Assembly: GCA_015484715.1 (NCBI GenBank)
Contig: WFUY01000010.1
Location: 1 to 5,160 of the forward strand
DNA length: 5,160 bases
Origin: Thermoflexales bacterium
Lineage (GTDB): Bacteria > Chloroflexota > Anaerolineae > S140-20
Direction of reading: 5' to 3'
The position numbers and the translations under genes were made by a program. This document shows positions 1 through 5,160 of the stretch, one piece after another. Below the pieces are notes generated by a model. That model was not told where the DNA came from and searched no databases. It saw nothing but the letters and a program-made list of their open reading frames with translations. Numbering within the stretch: position 1 is the stretch's first letter; each line of letters starts with the position of its first letter.

Positions 1-308
1 CTCATATCTCCCCAATCCACCCGCCCCACCTGCTCGAAAGGCAGGGTGATCCCCTCCAGCGTGAAGAGCAGGAAGAAGGCCCCCAGGAGGGTGGTCGAAA
101 CGCCGATGAAGATGAGGCCGGGGTCCCGGTCGGCACCGCTGGCGTACTGGAACAGGAAGGCCAGACCGGCCAACAGGATAAAGCCTGGCCAGAGTTCCCC
201 CAGGCTGGGAAACCGCACGCCCTCGAGCAGCCCCAGGTTGTCCAGAAGGAAGTAGACCCCCAACAGGATCAGGATGAGCGCCGGAAGAAGAGACCTGCGT
301 TGTTTCAT
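1..308 (-). CDS. LiaI/LiaF-like (DUF5668-type) membrane protein, 3' end cut off by window
   Basis: This open frame runs off the left edge, leaving 102 codons from ATG at 308. The product starts with a short basic tail (MKQRR) and has three hydrophobic segments. These lie at about residues 7-28 (ALILILLGVYFLLDNLGLL), 39-55 (ELWPGFILLAGLAFLFQ) and 64-84 (GLIFIGVSTTLLGAFFLLF). The pattern 'ILLGVYFLLDNLGLL ... LWPGFILLAGL' matches the LiaI/LiaF-type transmembrane region in membrane proteins linked to envelope-stress sensing in Gram-positive and related bacteria. Many family members have a soluble C-terminal domain, which here would lie outside the window. AGGAG/GAGAGG sits 4-6 bases before the ATG. 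The ATG overlaps the TGA of the TsaC-type gene as ATGA, so the two are probably translationally coupled. The family call rests on the hydrophobic pattern and the LWP motif; the specific role is unknown. Confidence 0.75.
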   Translation of the reverse strand, partial: MKQRRSLLPALILILLGVYFLLDNLGLLEGVRFPSLGELWPGFILLAGLAFLFQYASGADRDPGLIFIGVSTTLLGAFFLLFTLEGITLPFEQVGRVDWGDM

Positions 309-940
309 TGCTCTCCTCTCAAGAAACCAAGTTCTCGGCGGATTTCCGATGCGGGGATCGCCCCCTCCCGCAGCAGGCGTGGCGGGTCCACGGTGCAGTC
401 CACCACGGTGGAAGGAACTCCGCCGGGACAGGGGCCGCCGTCCAGGATGAGGGGAACTCGTCCGCCCAATTGGGCCAGGGCCTCCTGAGCGGTGCGGGGG
501 CTGGGCTGTCCGGAGCGGTTGGCGCTGGTGGCGGCCAGCGGTGCGCCGGCCGCCCGGATGAGGGCCCGGATCCCCCCGTGGTCGGGCAGCCGGACGGCGA
601 CGGTCGGCCCAGGGCTGACCTCGGCGGGAACCTCCGGGCGCTTGGGCAGGACCAGGGTCAGCCCGCCGGGCCAGAAGCGGGCGATGAGTCGCCGGGCTGC
701 CGGCGTCACCTTTGTCACTGCCTGTTCCAGGTCCTCAGGATCGGCGATCAGGAGGGGGATGGCCTTCTCTCCGGGCCGGTCCTTGACCCGGTAGAGGCGG
801 GCGACGGCCTGAGGGTGGGTGATCAGCGCCCCAACGCCGTAGACGGTGTCGGTGGGGAAGATCACCAGGTCGCCGGACCGCAGCAGGGCGGCGGCCTGGG
901 CGATGGCCTCTTCGCTCAGGGTGAGGATCCGGGTTTCCAC
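305..940 (-). CDS. tsaC: L-threonylcarbamoyladenylate synthase, TsaC/YrdC short form
   Basis: The 211-residue product is predicted to condense L-threonine, bicarbonate and ATP into threonylcarbamoyl-AMP, the first step of t6A37 formation on ANN-decoding tRNAs, in the cytosol. The YrdC-like domain fills the protein: FPTDTVYGVG at 28-37, KDRPGEKAIPLLI at 53-65, RFWPGGLTLVL at 88-98, VAVRLPDH at 114-121, ATSANRSGQPSP at 137-148, GGPCPGG and STVVD at 168-181, and LLREGAI at 189-195. The family's basic KxR element (53-55) and SxxN element (SANRSG, from 139) are present. The length fits the short TsaC form; the extra C-terminal domain of Sua5 is absent. Translation starts at GTG (940), with GGAGG five bases upstream in the 15-bp gap after the threonine synthase gene. 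The TGA overlaps the next gene's ATG. The related YciO subfamily is an alternative, but the intact motifs favour TsaC. Confidence 0.93.
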   Translation of the reverse strand: METRILTLSEEAIAQAAALLRSGDLVIFPTDTVYGVGALITHPQAVARLYRVKDRPGEKAIPLLIADPEDLEQAVTKVTPAARRLIARFWPGGLTLVLPKRPEVPAEVSPGPTVAVRLPDHGGIRALIRAAGAPLAATSANRSGQPSPRTAQEALAQLGGRVPLILDGGPCPGGVPSTVVDCTVDPPRLLREGAIPASEIRRELGFLRGEQ

Positions 941-945
941 TCGGA

Positions 946-950
946 CCTCC
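946..950 (-). promoter_or_regulatory. Ribosome binding site for the TsaC gene
   Basis: GGAGG on the minus strand lies five bases before GTG at 940, just after the TAG stop of threonine synthase. It supports the non-ATG start. Confidence 0.8.
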
Positions 951-955
951 GAGGT

Positions 956-2029
956 CTAAATCTGCTCCAGGTAGGGGGCGATGGCCTCTAGGGTGGCAGG
1001 AATGGAGGTCGGGTTCCCTGCCTGCTGCATTGCCGTATCCGGGTCTTTCAGGCCGTGGCCGGTGAGCACGGCCACGACGACCTTTCCTTGCACCGAGAGC
1101 CGTCCGGCGGCCACCTCCTGGGCCAGGCCGGCCAGGCCCGTCGCCGAGGCCGGCTCGACGAAGACTCCCTCGGTCCGGGCCAGGAGCGACCAGGTCCGCA
1201 GGATCGCCTCGTCGGGGACGGCCACGACCTGCCCGCCCGACTCCTCCAGGGCGGCCGCGGCCTCCCGCCACCGGGCCGGATTGCCGATGCGGATGGCCGT
1301 GGCCACCGTCTCCGGGTGCGGGATGGGGTGACCACGCACCAACGGGGCCGCGCCTTCGGCCTGCACCCCCAGCAGGCGGGGCAGCCGGGCGATCTGCCCC
1401 ATCGCGTGGTACTGAGTGAAACCCATCCAATAGGCGGTGATGTTGCCGGCGTTGCCCACGGGGAGCACCAGCCAGTCGGGGGTGTCCCCCAACTGGTCGC
1501 AGACCTCGAAGGCGGCGGTCTTCTGTCCCTCCAGCCGGTAGGGGTTGAGGGAGTTGACCAGGGCGACGGGGTAGCGCTCGACGGCCTCCCGGACCAGGCG
1601 GAGCCCATCGTCGAAGGAGCCCTCGATGGCCAGCACCTGGGCTCCGTAAGCCAGGGAGGCGGCCAGCTTACCCAGGGCGATCTTGCCGCCGGGCACCACG
1701 ACGATGCCTCGCACGCCGGCACGGGCCGCGTAGGCGGCCGCCGAGGCCGCCGTGTTGCCCGTGCTGGCGCAGATCACCGCCCTGGCCCCTTCGGCCACGG
1801 CCTGGCTGACGGCCACCGTCATCCCTCGGTCCTTAAAGGAACCGGTTGGATTTAACCCCTCGTACTTGAGGTAGAGGGTGCAGGAGAGCCCTAGGGCTTC
1901 GGCCAGGCGGGGAGCCGGGATGAGAGGGGTGTTGCCCTCCAGCAGGGTGATGACCGGCGCGTCGGGGGTGAGCCGGATCAACGGGCGGTAACGGGCGATG
2001 ACCCCTGGCCAGGGGCTCCTTTCCTCCAT
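956..2029 (-). CDS. thrC: Threonine synthase
   Basis: The 357-residue product is predicted to convert O-phospho-L-homoserine to L-threonine and phosphate using pyridoxal phosphate, the last step of threonine synthesis. It belongs to fold-type II PLP enzymes. The PLP lysine is K66 in NPTGSFKDRGM (60-70). The substrate/cofactor loop STGNTAAS is at 89-96, the phosphate-binding loop VGNAGN at 191-196, and the C-terminal TGHGLKDP signature at 323-330. The length matches the roughly 350-residue bacterial type. The frame stays open up to 2104, but that extension lies in the end of the kinase gene and reads as low-complexity Arg/Ala/Pro/Ser. ATG at 2029 is preferred because GAGG lies six bases upstream. 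It leaves a 10-bp gap after the kinase stop, so the two genes are probably cotranscribed. TsaC, which uses threonine, follows 15 bp downstream. Function is very secure. Confidence 0.96.
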   Translation of the reverse strand: MEERSPWPGVIARYRPLIRLTPDAPVITLLEGNTPLIPAPRLAEALGLSCTLYLKYEGLNPTGSFKDRGMTVAVSQAVAEGARAVICASTGNTAASAAAYAARAGVRGIVVVPGGKIALGKLAASLAYGAQVLAIEGSFDDGLRLVREAVERYPVALVNSLNPYRLEGQKTAAFEVCDQLGDTPDWLVLPVGNAGNITAYWMGFTQYHAMGQIARLPRLLGVQAEGAAPLVRGHPIPHPETVATAIRIGNPARWREAAAALEESGGQVVAVPDEAILRTWSLLARTEGVFVEPASATGLAGLAQEVAAGRLSVQGKVVVAVLTGHGLKDPDTAMQQAGNPTSIPATLEAIAPYLEQI

Positions 2030-2034
2030 ACTGG

Positions 2035-2040
2035 ACCTCT
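2035..2040 (-). promoter_or_regulatory. Ribosome binding site that sets the thrC start
   Basis: AGAGGT on the minus strand abuts the TAA stop of the histidine kinase gene and lies five to six bases before ATG at 2029. It argues against the upstream in-frame ATG at 2104. Confidence 0.75.
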
Positions 2041-3188
2041 TACCCGCTGGTGATGGGGATCTGAACGGTGAAGGTGCTGCCCTTGCCCTCTTCGCTCTCC
2101 ACACGGATCTCCCCTTTGTGAAGCTGGACCACGTGCTGAGCCAGGGGGAGCCCCAGGCCGATACCCCCGAAGAGGCGGTCTCCGATCCGCTCCCGACGGG
2201 TGAAGGGCTCGAAGATCTTGTCCAGGAACTCGGCCGGGATGCCTACTCCGTGATCGGTGATCTGGACTTGGGCCATGTTGTCCGTCCGTCCTACGTGGAC
2301 GATGATCTCGCCTCCTCCCTGGCCGAACTTCACCGCGTTGTCCATCAGAGCCATCAGAGCCCGACGCAGCCCCTCGGCGTCCCCCAGGATGGGCGGGAGC
2401 CCGGGCTCCACCGAGAAGCGGATCTCCAGGCCCGCCTCGTCGGCCTTGGGGCGGATGGCCTGGAGGGCCTCCATGGCGACCTCCGCGAGAGAGACGGGCT
2501 CGAAATCGGGGGTGATGAGGTCCAGCTCCTGGAGGAAGAGGATGTTGTTCACCAGGTGAACGACGGTCTCCACGTTTTTGAGCACCGTCTCTAGCGTCTG
2601 TTGGAGCTGCTCTCCCTGCACGAGGCCCTTGGAGGCAAGCTGAAGGTACCCTTTGGCGGTGGTCAGCGGCGTGCGCAGTTCGTGGGCCACCGTGGTGAGG
2701 AATTCGGAGCGGAGTCGCTGCTGTTCCTCTAGCTGGGCGTTCTTCAGGCGCAGCTCGGCGATGGCCCGCTGGTCGGCATCCCGTAGCCGGGCCGTGACCT
2801 TGCGCACGATGGCCAAGGCCAGGCCAGGGCTCTGTTGGAGCAGGGCCTCGAAGTCCTCCTTGCTGATCTCCAGGAAGGTGCTCTCTGCCACGGTGCGTAC
2901 TGTGGCCGCCCGAGGCTGCTCTTCGATCAGGGCCATCTCCCCGAAGAACTCGCCGGGACCGTGGTGCTGGAGGAGCAAGTGTTCTTTGCCCTCCAGGTGT
3001 TTGGTCACCCTCACCTCTCCGTCGCAGATGATGTAAAAAGTGTCCTCCATCTCGCCTTCGTGGCAGAGGATGGTGTCGGGGGGGTAGGTCCGGCGACGGG
3101 AGACCCGGAGCAGGGCCTTCAGTTCCTCGTCCTCCAGCATAGGAAAGAGATCCTGCAGCATTGCCAGCAACTTCTCATTCTCATCCAT
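2040..3188 (-). CDS. Cytosolic sensor histidine kinase with N-terminal cyclic-nucleotide-binding domain
   Basis: The 382-residue product has three parts. A cNMP-binding (CAP_ED/Crp-like) domain spans about 12-130. A charged linker, probably coiled coil, covers about 133-160. The kinase core comprises HisKA with phospho-acceptor H169 in TTVAHELRTPLT, followed by HATPase_c. ATPase boxes are N284 (LMDNAVKF), D312 with DHGVGIP (G1), FEPFTR (F box, 326-331) and GGIGLGLPLA (G2, 341-350). The phosphate-binding cassette FGEMALIEEQPRAATV (82-97) keeps the Glu (E84) and Arg (R93) that bind cyclic nucleotide in CAP and PKA. No transmembrane segment, signal peptide, receiver or HTH is present, so it should act in the cytosol. 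No response regulator gene lies in the window. The frame also opens at GTG 3197, but that codon overlaps AAGGAG, which is spaced 8 bases from ATG 3188, so 3188 is chosen. It heads the thrC-tsaC operon. Ligand and partner are unknown. Confidence 0.93.
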   Translation of the reverse strand: MDENEKLLAMLQDLFPMLEDEELKALLRVSRRRTYPPDTILCHEGEMEDTFYIICDGEVRVTKHLEGKEHLLLQHHGPGEFFGEMALIEEQPRAATVRTVAESTFLEISKEDFEALLQQSPGLALAIVRKVTARLRDADQRAIAELRLKNAQLEEQQRLRSEFLTTVAHELRTPLTTAKGYLQLASKGLVQGEQLQQTLETVLKNVETVVHLVNNILFLQELDLITPDFEPVSLAEVAMEALQAIRPKADEAGLEIRFSVEPGLPPILGDAEGLRRALMALMDNAVKFGQGGGEIIVHVGRTDNMAQVQITDHGVGIPAEFLDKIFEPFTRRERIGDRLFGGIGLGLPLAQHVVQLHKGEIRVESEEGKGSTFTVQIPITSG

Positions 3189-3196
3189 CGTCGTCA

Positions 3197-3202
3197 CTCC
3201 TT
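3197..3202 (-). promoter_or_regulatory. Ribosome binding site that sets the histidine kinase start
   Basis: AAGGAG on the minus strand lies eight bases before ATG at 3188. The alternative GTG at 3197 begins with the last G of this site and has no good site of its own, so the shorter form is preferred. Confidence 0.8.
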
Positions 3203-3271
3203 ACCCGGTTCTACGGACCCCATAGCGTGCACACCGGTGAGCGTCAGCCCGGGGGGGCGGCTTCGATGCCT

Positions 3272-3300
3272 ATTATACCATAACTCCCCCGAGAGCAAAC
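3272..3300 (-). promoter_or_regulatory. Extended -10 sigma-70-type promoter for the kinase-thrC-tsaC operon
   Basis: On the minus strand, TGGTATAAT (3280 to 3272) is a perfect extended -10 element: TG, one base, then consensus TATAAT. The -35 region around 3293-3300 (GTTTGCTC) is a poor match to TTGACA, as is common for extended -10 promoters. A start near 3265 would give a leader of about 75 bases before the kinase ATG. The element stands out because the surrounding sequence is very G+C rich. Confidence 0.75.
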
Positions 3301-3329
3301 CTGACAGGGGAGATTGACACAAAGGGGAG
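3284..3329. promoter_or_regulatory. Possible operator: CTCCCC/GGGGAG repeats between divergent promoters
   Basis: CTCCCC at 3284-3289 and GGGGAG at 3307-3312 form an inverted repeat centred between the two promoters. A second GGGGAG at 3324-3329 forms a direct repeat bracketing the right-facing -35 box, 17 bp from the first copy. The arrangement is visible in the sequence. Binding by a regulator is inference, since short G-runs arise easily in this composition. Confidence 0.25.
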
Positions 3330-3342
3330 GGCGTTGTACAAT
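3314..3342 (+). promoter_or_regulatory. Sigma-70-type promoter for the Roadblock gene
   Basis: A perfect TTGACA (-35) at 3314-3319 is followed after 17 bases by TACAAT (-10, five of six consensus bases) at 3337-3342. A transcript starting near 3349 would have a leader of about 43 bases before ATG 3392. The in-frame upstream starts TTG 3314 and ATG 3341 lie inside the promoter elements, which rules them out as starts for a transcript from here. Confidence 0.85.
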
Positions 3343-3391
3343 GGAGCCGTCCCCAATCCCACCGCTCAGCTCAGGAAGGCGAGGTTCCCCT

Positions 3392-3808
3392 ATGGCCACC
3401 AAGTACCGGGAAGAGCAGTTGGAACGGATGCTGCGGGAGGAGATCCACGAGCGCATCGAGGGCGTGCGGGGCTCTGTGGTCATCACTACCAACGGCCTGG
3501 TGGTGGCCAGCTACCCCTCGGTGCGGGGTCAGGACCCGCAGGCGGATCCGGCCAGCGGCCATTGGGTGGCCGCTCTGGCGGCCGAGATTATCTCCCAGAG
3601 CCGGAAGGCCTTTGGCCGGCTGGCTCAAGGGCGCGTCCGGCGCGTCCTGGTGGAAGGCGAGACCGGTAGCATGATCGTCGTGCCGGCCGGCGATCACGCT
3701 GCCCTGGCCGTGATGATCGCCCCCGAGGTCAAGCTGGGGCTGGCGATGTTCCAGATCGGTCAGGTGGCGGAGCGGGTTGGCACCTTCCTCGTCCGGGCCG
3801 GTCGGTAG
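3392..3808 (+). CDS. Roadblock/LC7-domain protein (MglB-like fold)
   Basis: The 138-residue product opens with a charged, probably helical stretch (about 4-22), then shows the alternating pattern of Roadblock/LC7 domains: the strand pair GSVVITTNGLVVASY (27-41), the central helix VAALAAEIISQSRKAF (59-74), the strands VRRVLVEGETGSMIVVPAG (82-100) and ALAVMIAPEVKLGLAMFQI (104-122). This fold dimerises and commonly regulates small Ras-like GTPases, as MglB does for MglA; no GTPase gene lies in the window. The protein is cytosolic, with no signal or membrane segment. The start at 3392 has GAGG seven bases upstream and lies downstream of a strong promoter. A loop of about 15 residues (44-58, rich in D, P, G and S) sits before the central helix. 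The gene is divergent from the cNMP histidine kinase and convergent with the aminotransferase. The fold is fairly secure; its partner and role are unknown. Confidence 0.85.
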   Translation: MATKYREEQLERMLREEIHERIEGVRGSVVITTNGLVVASYPSVRGQDPQADPASGHWVAALAAEIISQSRKAFGRLAQGRVRRVLVEGETGSMIVVPAGDHAALAVMIAPEVKLGLAMFQIGQVAERVGTFLVRAGR

Positions 3809-3907
3809 GAGTCGCCTGGGGGGGCCGGAAAGGTATGGAGGGCTGGTCTCCATCGGTGAACAGTGGCCGGTGAACAGCGGCCTTGGGAAAGCCGGGGAGG
3901 TCGGCGG
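3809..3907. other. Convergent intergenic gap with weak stem-loops
   Basis: This gap separates the stops of the Roadblock and aminotransferase genes. It contains a 6-bp stem (ATGGAG 3835-3840, CTCCAT 3848-3853, 7-base loop), a 5-bp stem (GGCCG 3865-3869, CGGCC 3878-3882) and GGCGG/CCGCC across 3903-3915, which includes the aminotransferase stop and is followed by TTT. None has a real U-tract on either strand, so intrinsic termination is only possible, not shown. Confidence 0.4.
3854..3881. repeat. Tandem duplication of a 14-bp unit
   Basis: Two head-to-tail copies of CGGTGAACAG(T/C)GGC lie at 3854-3867 and 3868-3881 and differ at one base. They fall in the non-coding gap between the two convergent genes. 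No third copy follows. The repeat may be slippage or a paired binding site. Confidence 0.7.
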
Positions 3908-5074
3908 CTACCGCCTTTGGAGACGGGCCAGCCGGCGGGCAGCCTCCCGAAGGGTGCTCTCCCGCTTGGCGAAGGTGAAGCGCACCGTCTGAGCGCCGTC
4001 GGCCGGCCGGTGGTAGAAGCTGGAGCCGGGGACGACGGCCACACCGATCTCCCTCACCAGGTGGGTGGCGAAGGCCCAATCGTCGGCGAAGCCGAAGGGC
4101 GTGATCTCGGCCATCACGTAGTAGGCCCCCTGGGGTGGGGTGAAGGGGAACCCGGTCGCCTCCAGCGCCTCCAGCAGGATCGCCCGCCGACGGTGGTAGT
4201 CGGCCCTGAGCTGATCGTAGTAGGTCGGTGGGAGCCTCAGCGCGGTGATGCCGGCCACCTGGAAGGGGGTGGGGGCGCAGATGGTCAGGTAGTCGTGGGC
4301 CTTGCGGATGAGGGCGGTGAGGGATGGAGCCGCCACCGTCCAGCCCACCCGCCAGCCGGTCACCGCGTAGCTTTTCCCCAGTCCGCTCACCGTCACCGTG
4401 CGTTCGGCCATGCCCGGCAGCGTGGCCAGGCTGATGTGACGGTGTTCCCCGTAGGTGATGTACTCGTAGATCTCGTCCACCACGGCGATCACGTTCCGCC
4501 GGACGCAGAAGTCGGCGATGGCGGCCAGCTCCTCTCGGCGGAAGACACGACCTGTCGGGTTGTCGGGGTTGGTCAGCAGGAGCAGCCGGGTGCGGGGGCT
4601 CCAGGCTGCCTCCAGCTCCTCGGGATCGAGGGTGTAGGCCGGGGGGCGCAGGGAGACGTAGCGAGGGATGAGGCCGGCCATCAGACAGGCCGGGACGTAG
4701 TTCTCGTAGTAGGGCTCCAGGATGATCGCCTCGTCGCCGGGGTCGCTCAGGGCCAGGACGGCGGCAACCACCCCTTCGGAGACGCCACAGGTAACGGTGA
4801 CCTCCTGCTCCGGGTCTACCGCCAGGCCGTTGTCCCGGCGGTACTTCTCGGCGATGGCGGCCCGGAAGCGGGGGTCTCCCCAGGTGAAGCTGTACTGGTT
4901 GGCTCCCTGCCGAAGGGCCTCGATGGCGGCGGCCCGGACGGATTCCGGTGGGTCGAAGTCGGGCAGCCCCTGGGAGAGGTTGATGGCGGCGTGCTCCTCG
5001 GCCAGCCGGGTCATCTCCCGGATGACCGATTCGATGAAGGGCCGGGTACGGGTGGCAAGGGGCGGTGGGGTCAT
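3908..5074 (-). CDS. Class I/II PLP-dependent aminotransferase
   Basis: The 388-residue product is a fold-type I aminotransferase of aspartate-aminotransferase type, about the usual length. It should move an amino group between an amino acid and a 2-oxo acid in the cytosol. Recognisable parts are INLSQGLPDFDPP (31-43) at the active-site entry, GANQYSFTWGDPRFR (57-71), NPDNPTG with N172 (169-175), VVDEIYEY with D200 and Y203 (198-205), the Schiff-base lysine K234 in SGLGKSYAVTGWRVGW (230-245), and R365 (VRFTFAKRE), expected to bind the substrate carboxylate. All key residues are intact. The SQGLPDFDPP and GANQY pattern recalls kynurenine/methionine/aromatic aminotransferases as well as aspartate enzymes, so substrate is not assigned. 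No good ribosome binding site precedes ATG 5074. Instead the ATG overlaps the previous gene's TGA as ATGA, suggesting translational coupling. Enzyme class is very secure, specificity is not. Confidence 0.95.
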   Translation of the reverse strand: MTPPPLATRTRPFIESVIREMTRLAEEHAAINLSQGLPDFDPPESVRAAAIEALRQGANQYSFTWGDPRFRAAIAEKYRRDNGLAVDPEQEVTVTCGVSEGVVAAVLALSDPGDEAIILEPYYENYVPACLMAGLIPRYVSLRPPAYTLDPEELEAAWSPRTRLLLLTNPDNPTGRVFRREELAAIADFCVRRNVIAVVDEIYEYITYGEHRHISLATLPGMAERTVTVSGLGKSYAVTGWRVGWTVAAPSLTALIRKAHDYLTICAPTPFQVAGITALRLPPTYYDQLRADYHRRRAILLEALEATGFPFTPPQGAYYVMAEITPFGFADDWAFATHLVREIGVAVVPGSSFYHRPADGAQTVRFTFAKRESTLREAARRLARLQRR

Positions 5075-5160
5075 CGGTGGAATGCTTCCACGGTCTGTTG
5101 CCAGAAGGTGTCGTCCTGGCCGGGGACGAAGGGAAGATAGTAGGCGACACGGTCCAGCAG
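5071..5160 (-). CDS. C-terminal end of an unrecognised protein, 5' part outside window
   Basis: This frame enters from the right edge and stops at TGA (5073-5071), giving the last 29 residues of a protein. It starts LLDRVAYYLPFVPG and ends TFWQQTVEAFHR. The tail is aromatic-rich and amphipathic and I do not recognise the family. It looks coding because it is open to the edge, has G/C-rich third positions like its neighbours, and ends in an ATGA overlap with the aminotransferase start. The two are therefore probably in one operon. Confidence 0.6.
   Translation of the reverse strand: MLDRVAYYLPFVPGQDDTFWQQTVEAFHR

Noticed and set aside
308..991. 227-codon plus-strand frame opposite tsaC, and a 231-codon minus-strand frame at 735-1430
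   Set aside because: Both are shadows of tsaC and thrC with glycine/proline/arginine-rich sequence and no domain pattern.
2030..2104. N-terminal extension of threonine synthase to ATG 2104
   Set aside because: It lies in the kinase 3' end, lacks a ribosome site and encodes low-complexity sequence absent from the family; ATG 2029 has a good site.
3194..3223. Nine-codon minus-strand leader ORF (MGSVEPGKE) ending across the kinase ribosome site
   Set aside because: It has no ribosome site of its own and no run of regulatory codons, so an attenuator-type leader peptide is not supported.
3232..3239. 8-bp palindrome CACCGGTG in the kinase leader
   Set aside because: Short G+C-rich palindromes are expected by chance here and the symmetry does not extend further.
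3314..3391. N-terminal extension of the Roadblock protein to TTG 3314 or ATG 3341
   Set aside because: These codons are part of the -35 and -10 boxes of the promoter, and the added residues do not resemble the domain.
3903..3918. GGCGG-CTA-CCGCC hairpin followed by TTT as an intrinsic terminator of the Roadblock gene
   Set aside because: The stem is only 5 bp, overlaps the last codons of the aminotransferase and has only three T residues, so it is too weak to call.
3863..5140. 425-codon open frame on the plus strand opposite the aminotransferase
   Set aside because: It is antisense to a gene with all catalytic motifs intact. Its product is low-complexity G/V/E/R-rich with no recognisable domain, as expected from G+C-rich codon bias on the other strand.
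3729..5150. 473-codon open frame on the minus strand overlapping the aminotransferase
   Set aside because: It is an out-of-frame reading of the same strand, rich in P, R and G with no motifs, and overlaps two well-supported genes.

Overview
This is a 5.2 kb stretch of a high-G+C bacterial chromosome (about two thirds G+C by eye), densely packed with housekeeping and signalling genes. No mobile element, CRISPR array, tRNA or rRNA was seen. The mix of genes (a cytosolic cyclic-nucleotide-sensor histidine kinase, a stand-alone Roadblock/LC7 protein and a LiaI/LiaF-type membrane protein) resembles gene sets I associate with thermophilic Chloroflexota such as Anaerolineae or Thermoflexia. That placement is an inference from style, not from a marker gene.

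Region 1 (positions 3188 to 1, minus strand) is a tight operon. It runs from a cyclic-nucleotide-binding-domain histidine kinase to threonine synthase (10 bp gap), then a TsaC/Sua5-type threonylcarbamoyl-AMP synthase (15 bp gap, GTG start), then a LiaI/LiaF-like membrane protein (4-bp ATGA overlap) that runs off the left edge. Threonine synthase makes L-threonine, and the next gene consumes L-threonine to start t6A modification of tRNA, so the pair makes metabolic sense.

Region 2 (3198 to 3391) is a divergent promoter region. A near-consensus TTGACA-17-TACAAT promoter faces right and an extended -10 TGGTATAAT promoter faces left. The right-facing promoter drives a small Roadblock/LC7-domain protein (3392-3808). 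GGGGAG-type repeats between and around the promoters could be an operator.

Region 3 (3809 to 3907) is a 99-bp convergent gap. It has small stem-loops and a tandem 14-bp repeat but no convincing U-tract terminator.

Region 4 (3908 to 5160, minus strand) holds a complete class I/II PLP-dependent aminotransferase. Its start overlaps the stop of an upstream gene by ATGA; only the last 29 codons of that gene are in the window, and I do not recognise it.

I found no clear new biological system. The most interesting items are the intact cyclic-nucleotide pocket on an orphan kinase heading a threonine/t6A operon, and its divergent pairing with a Roadblock protein.
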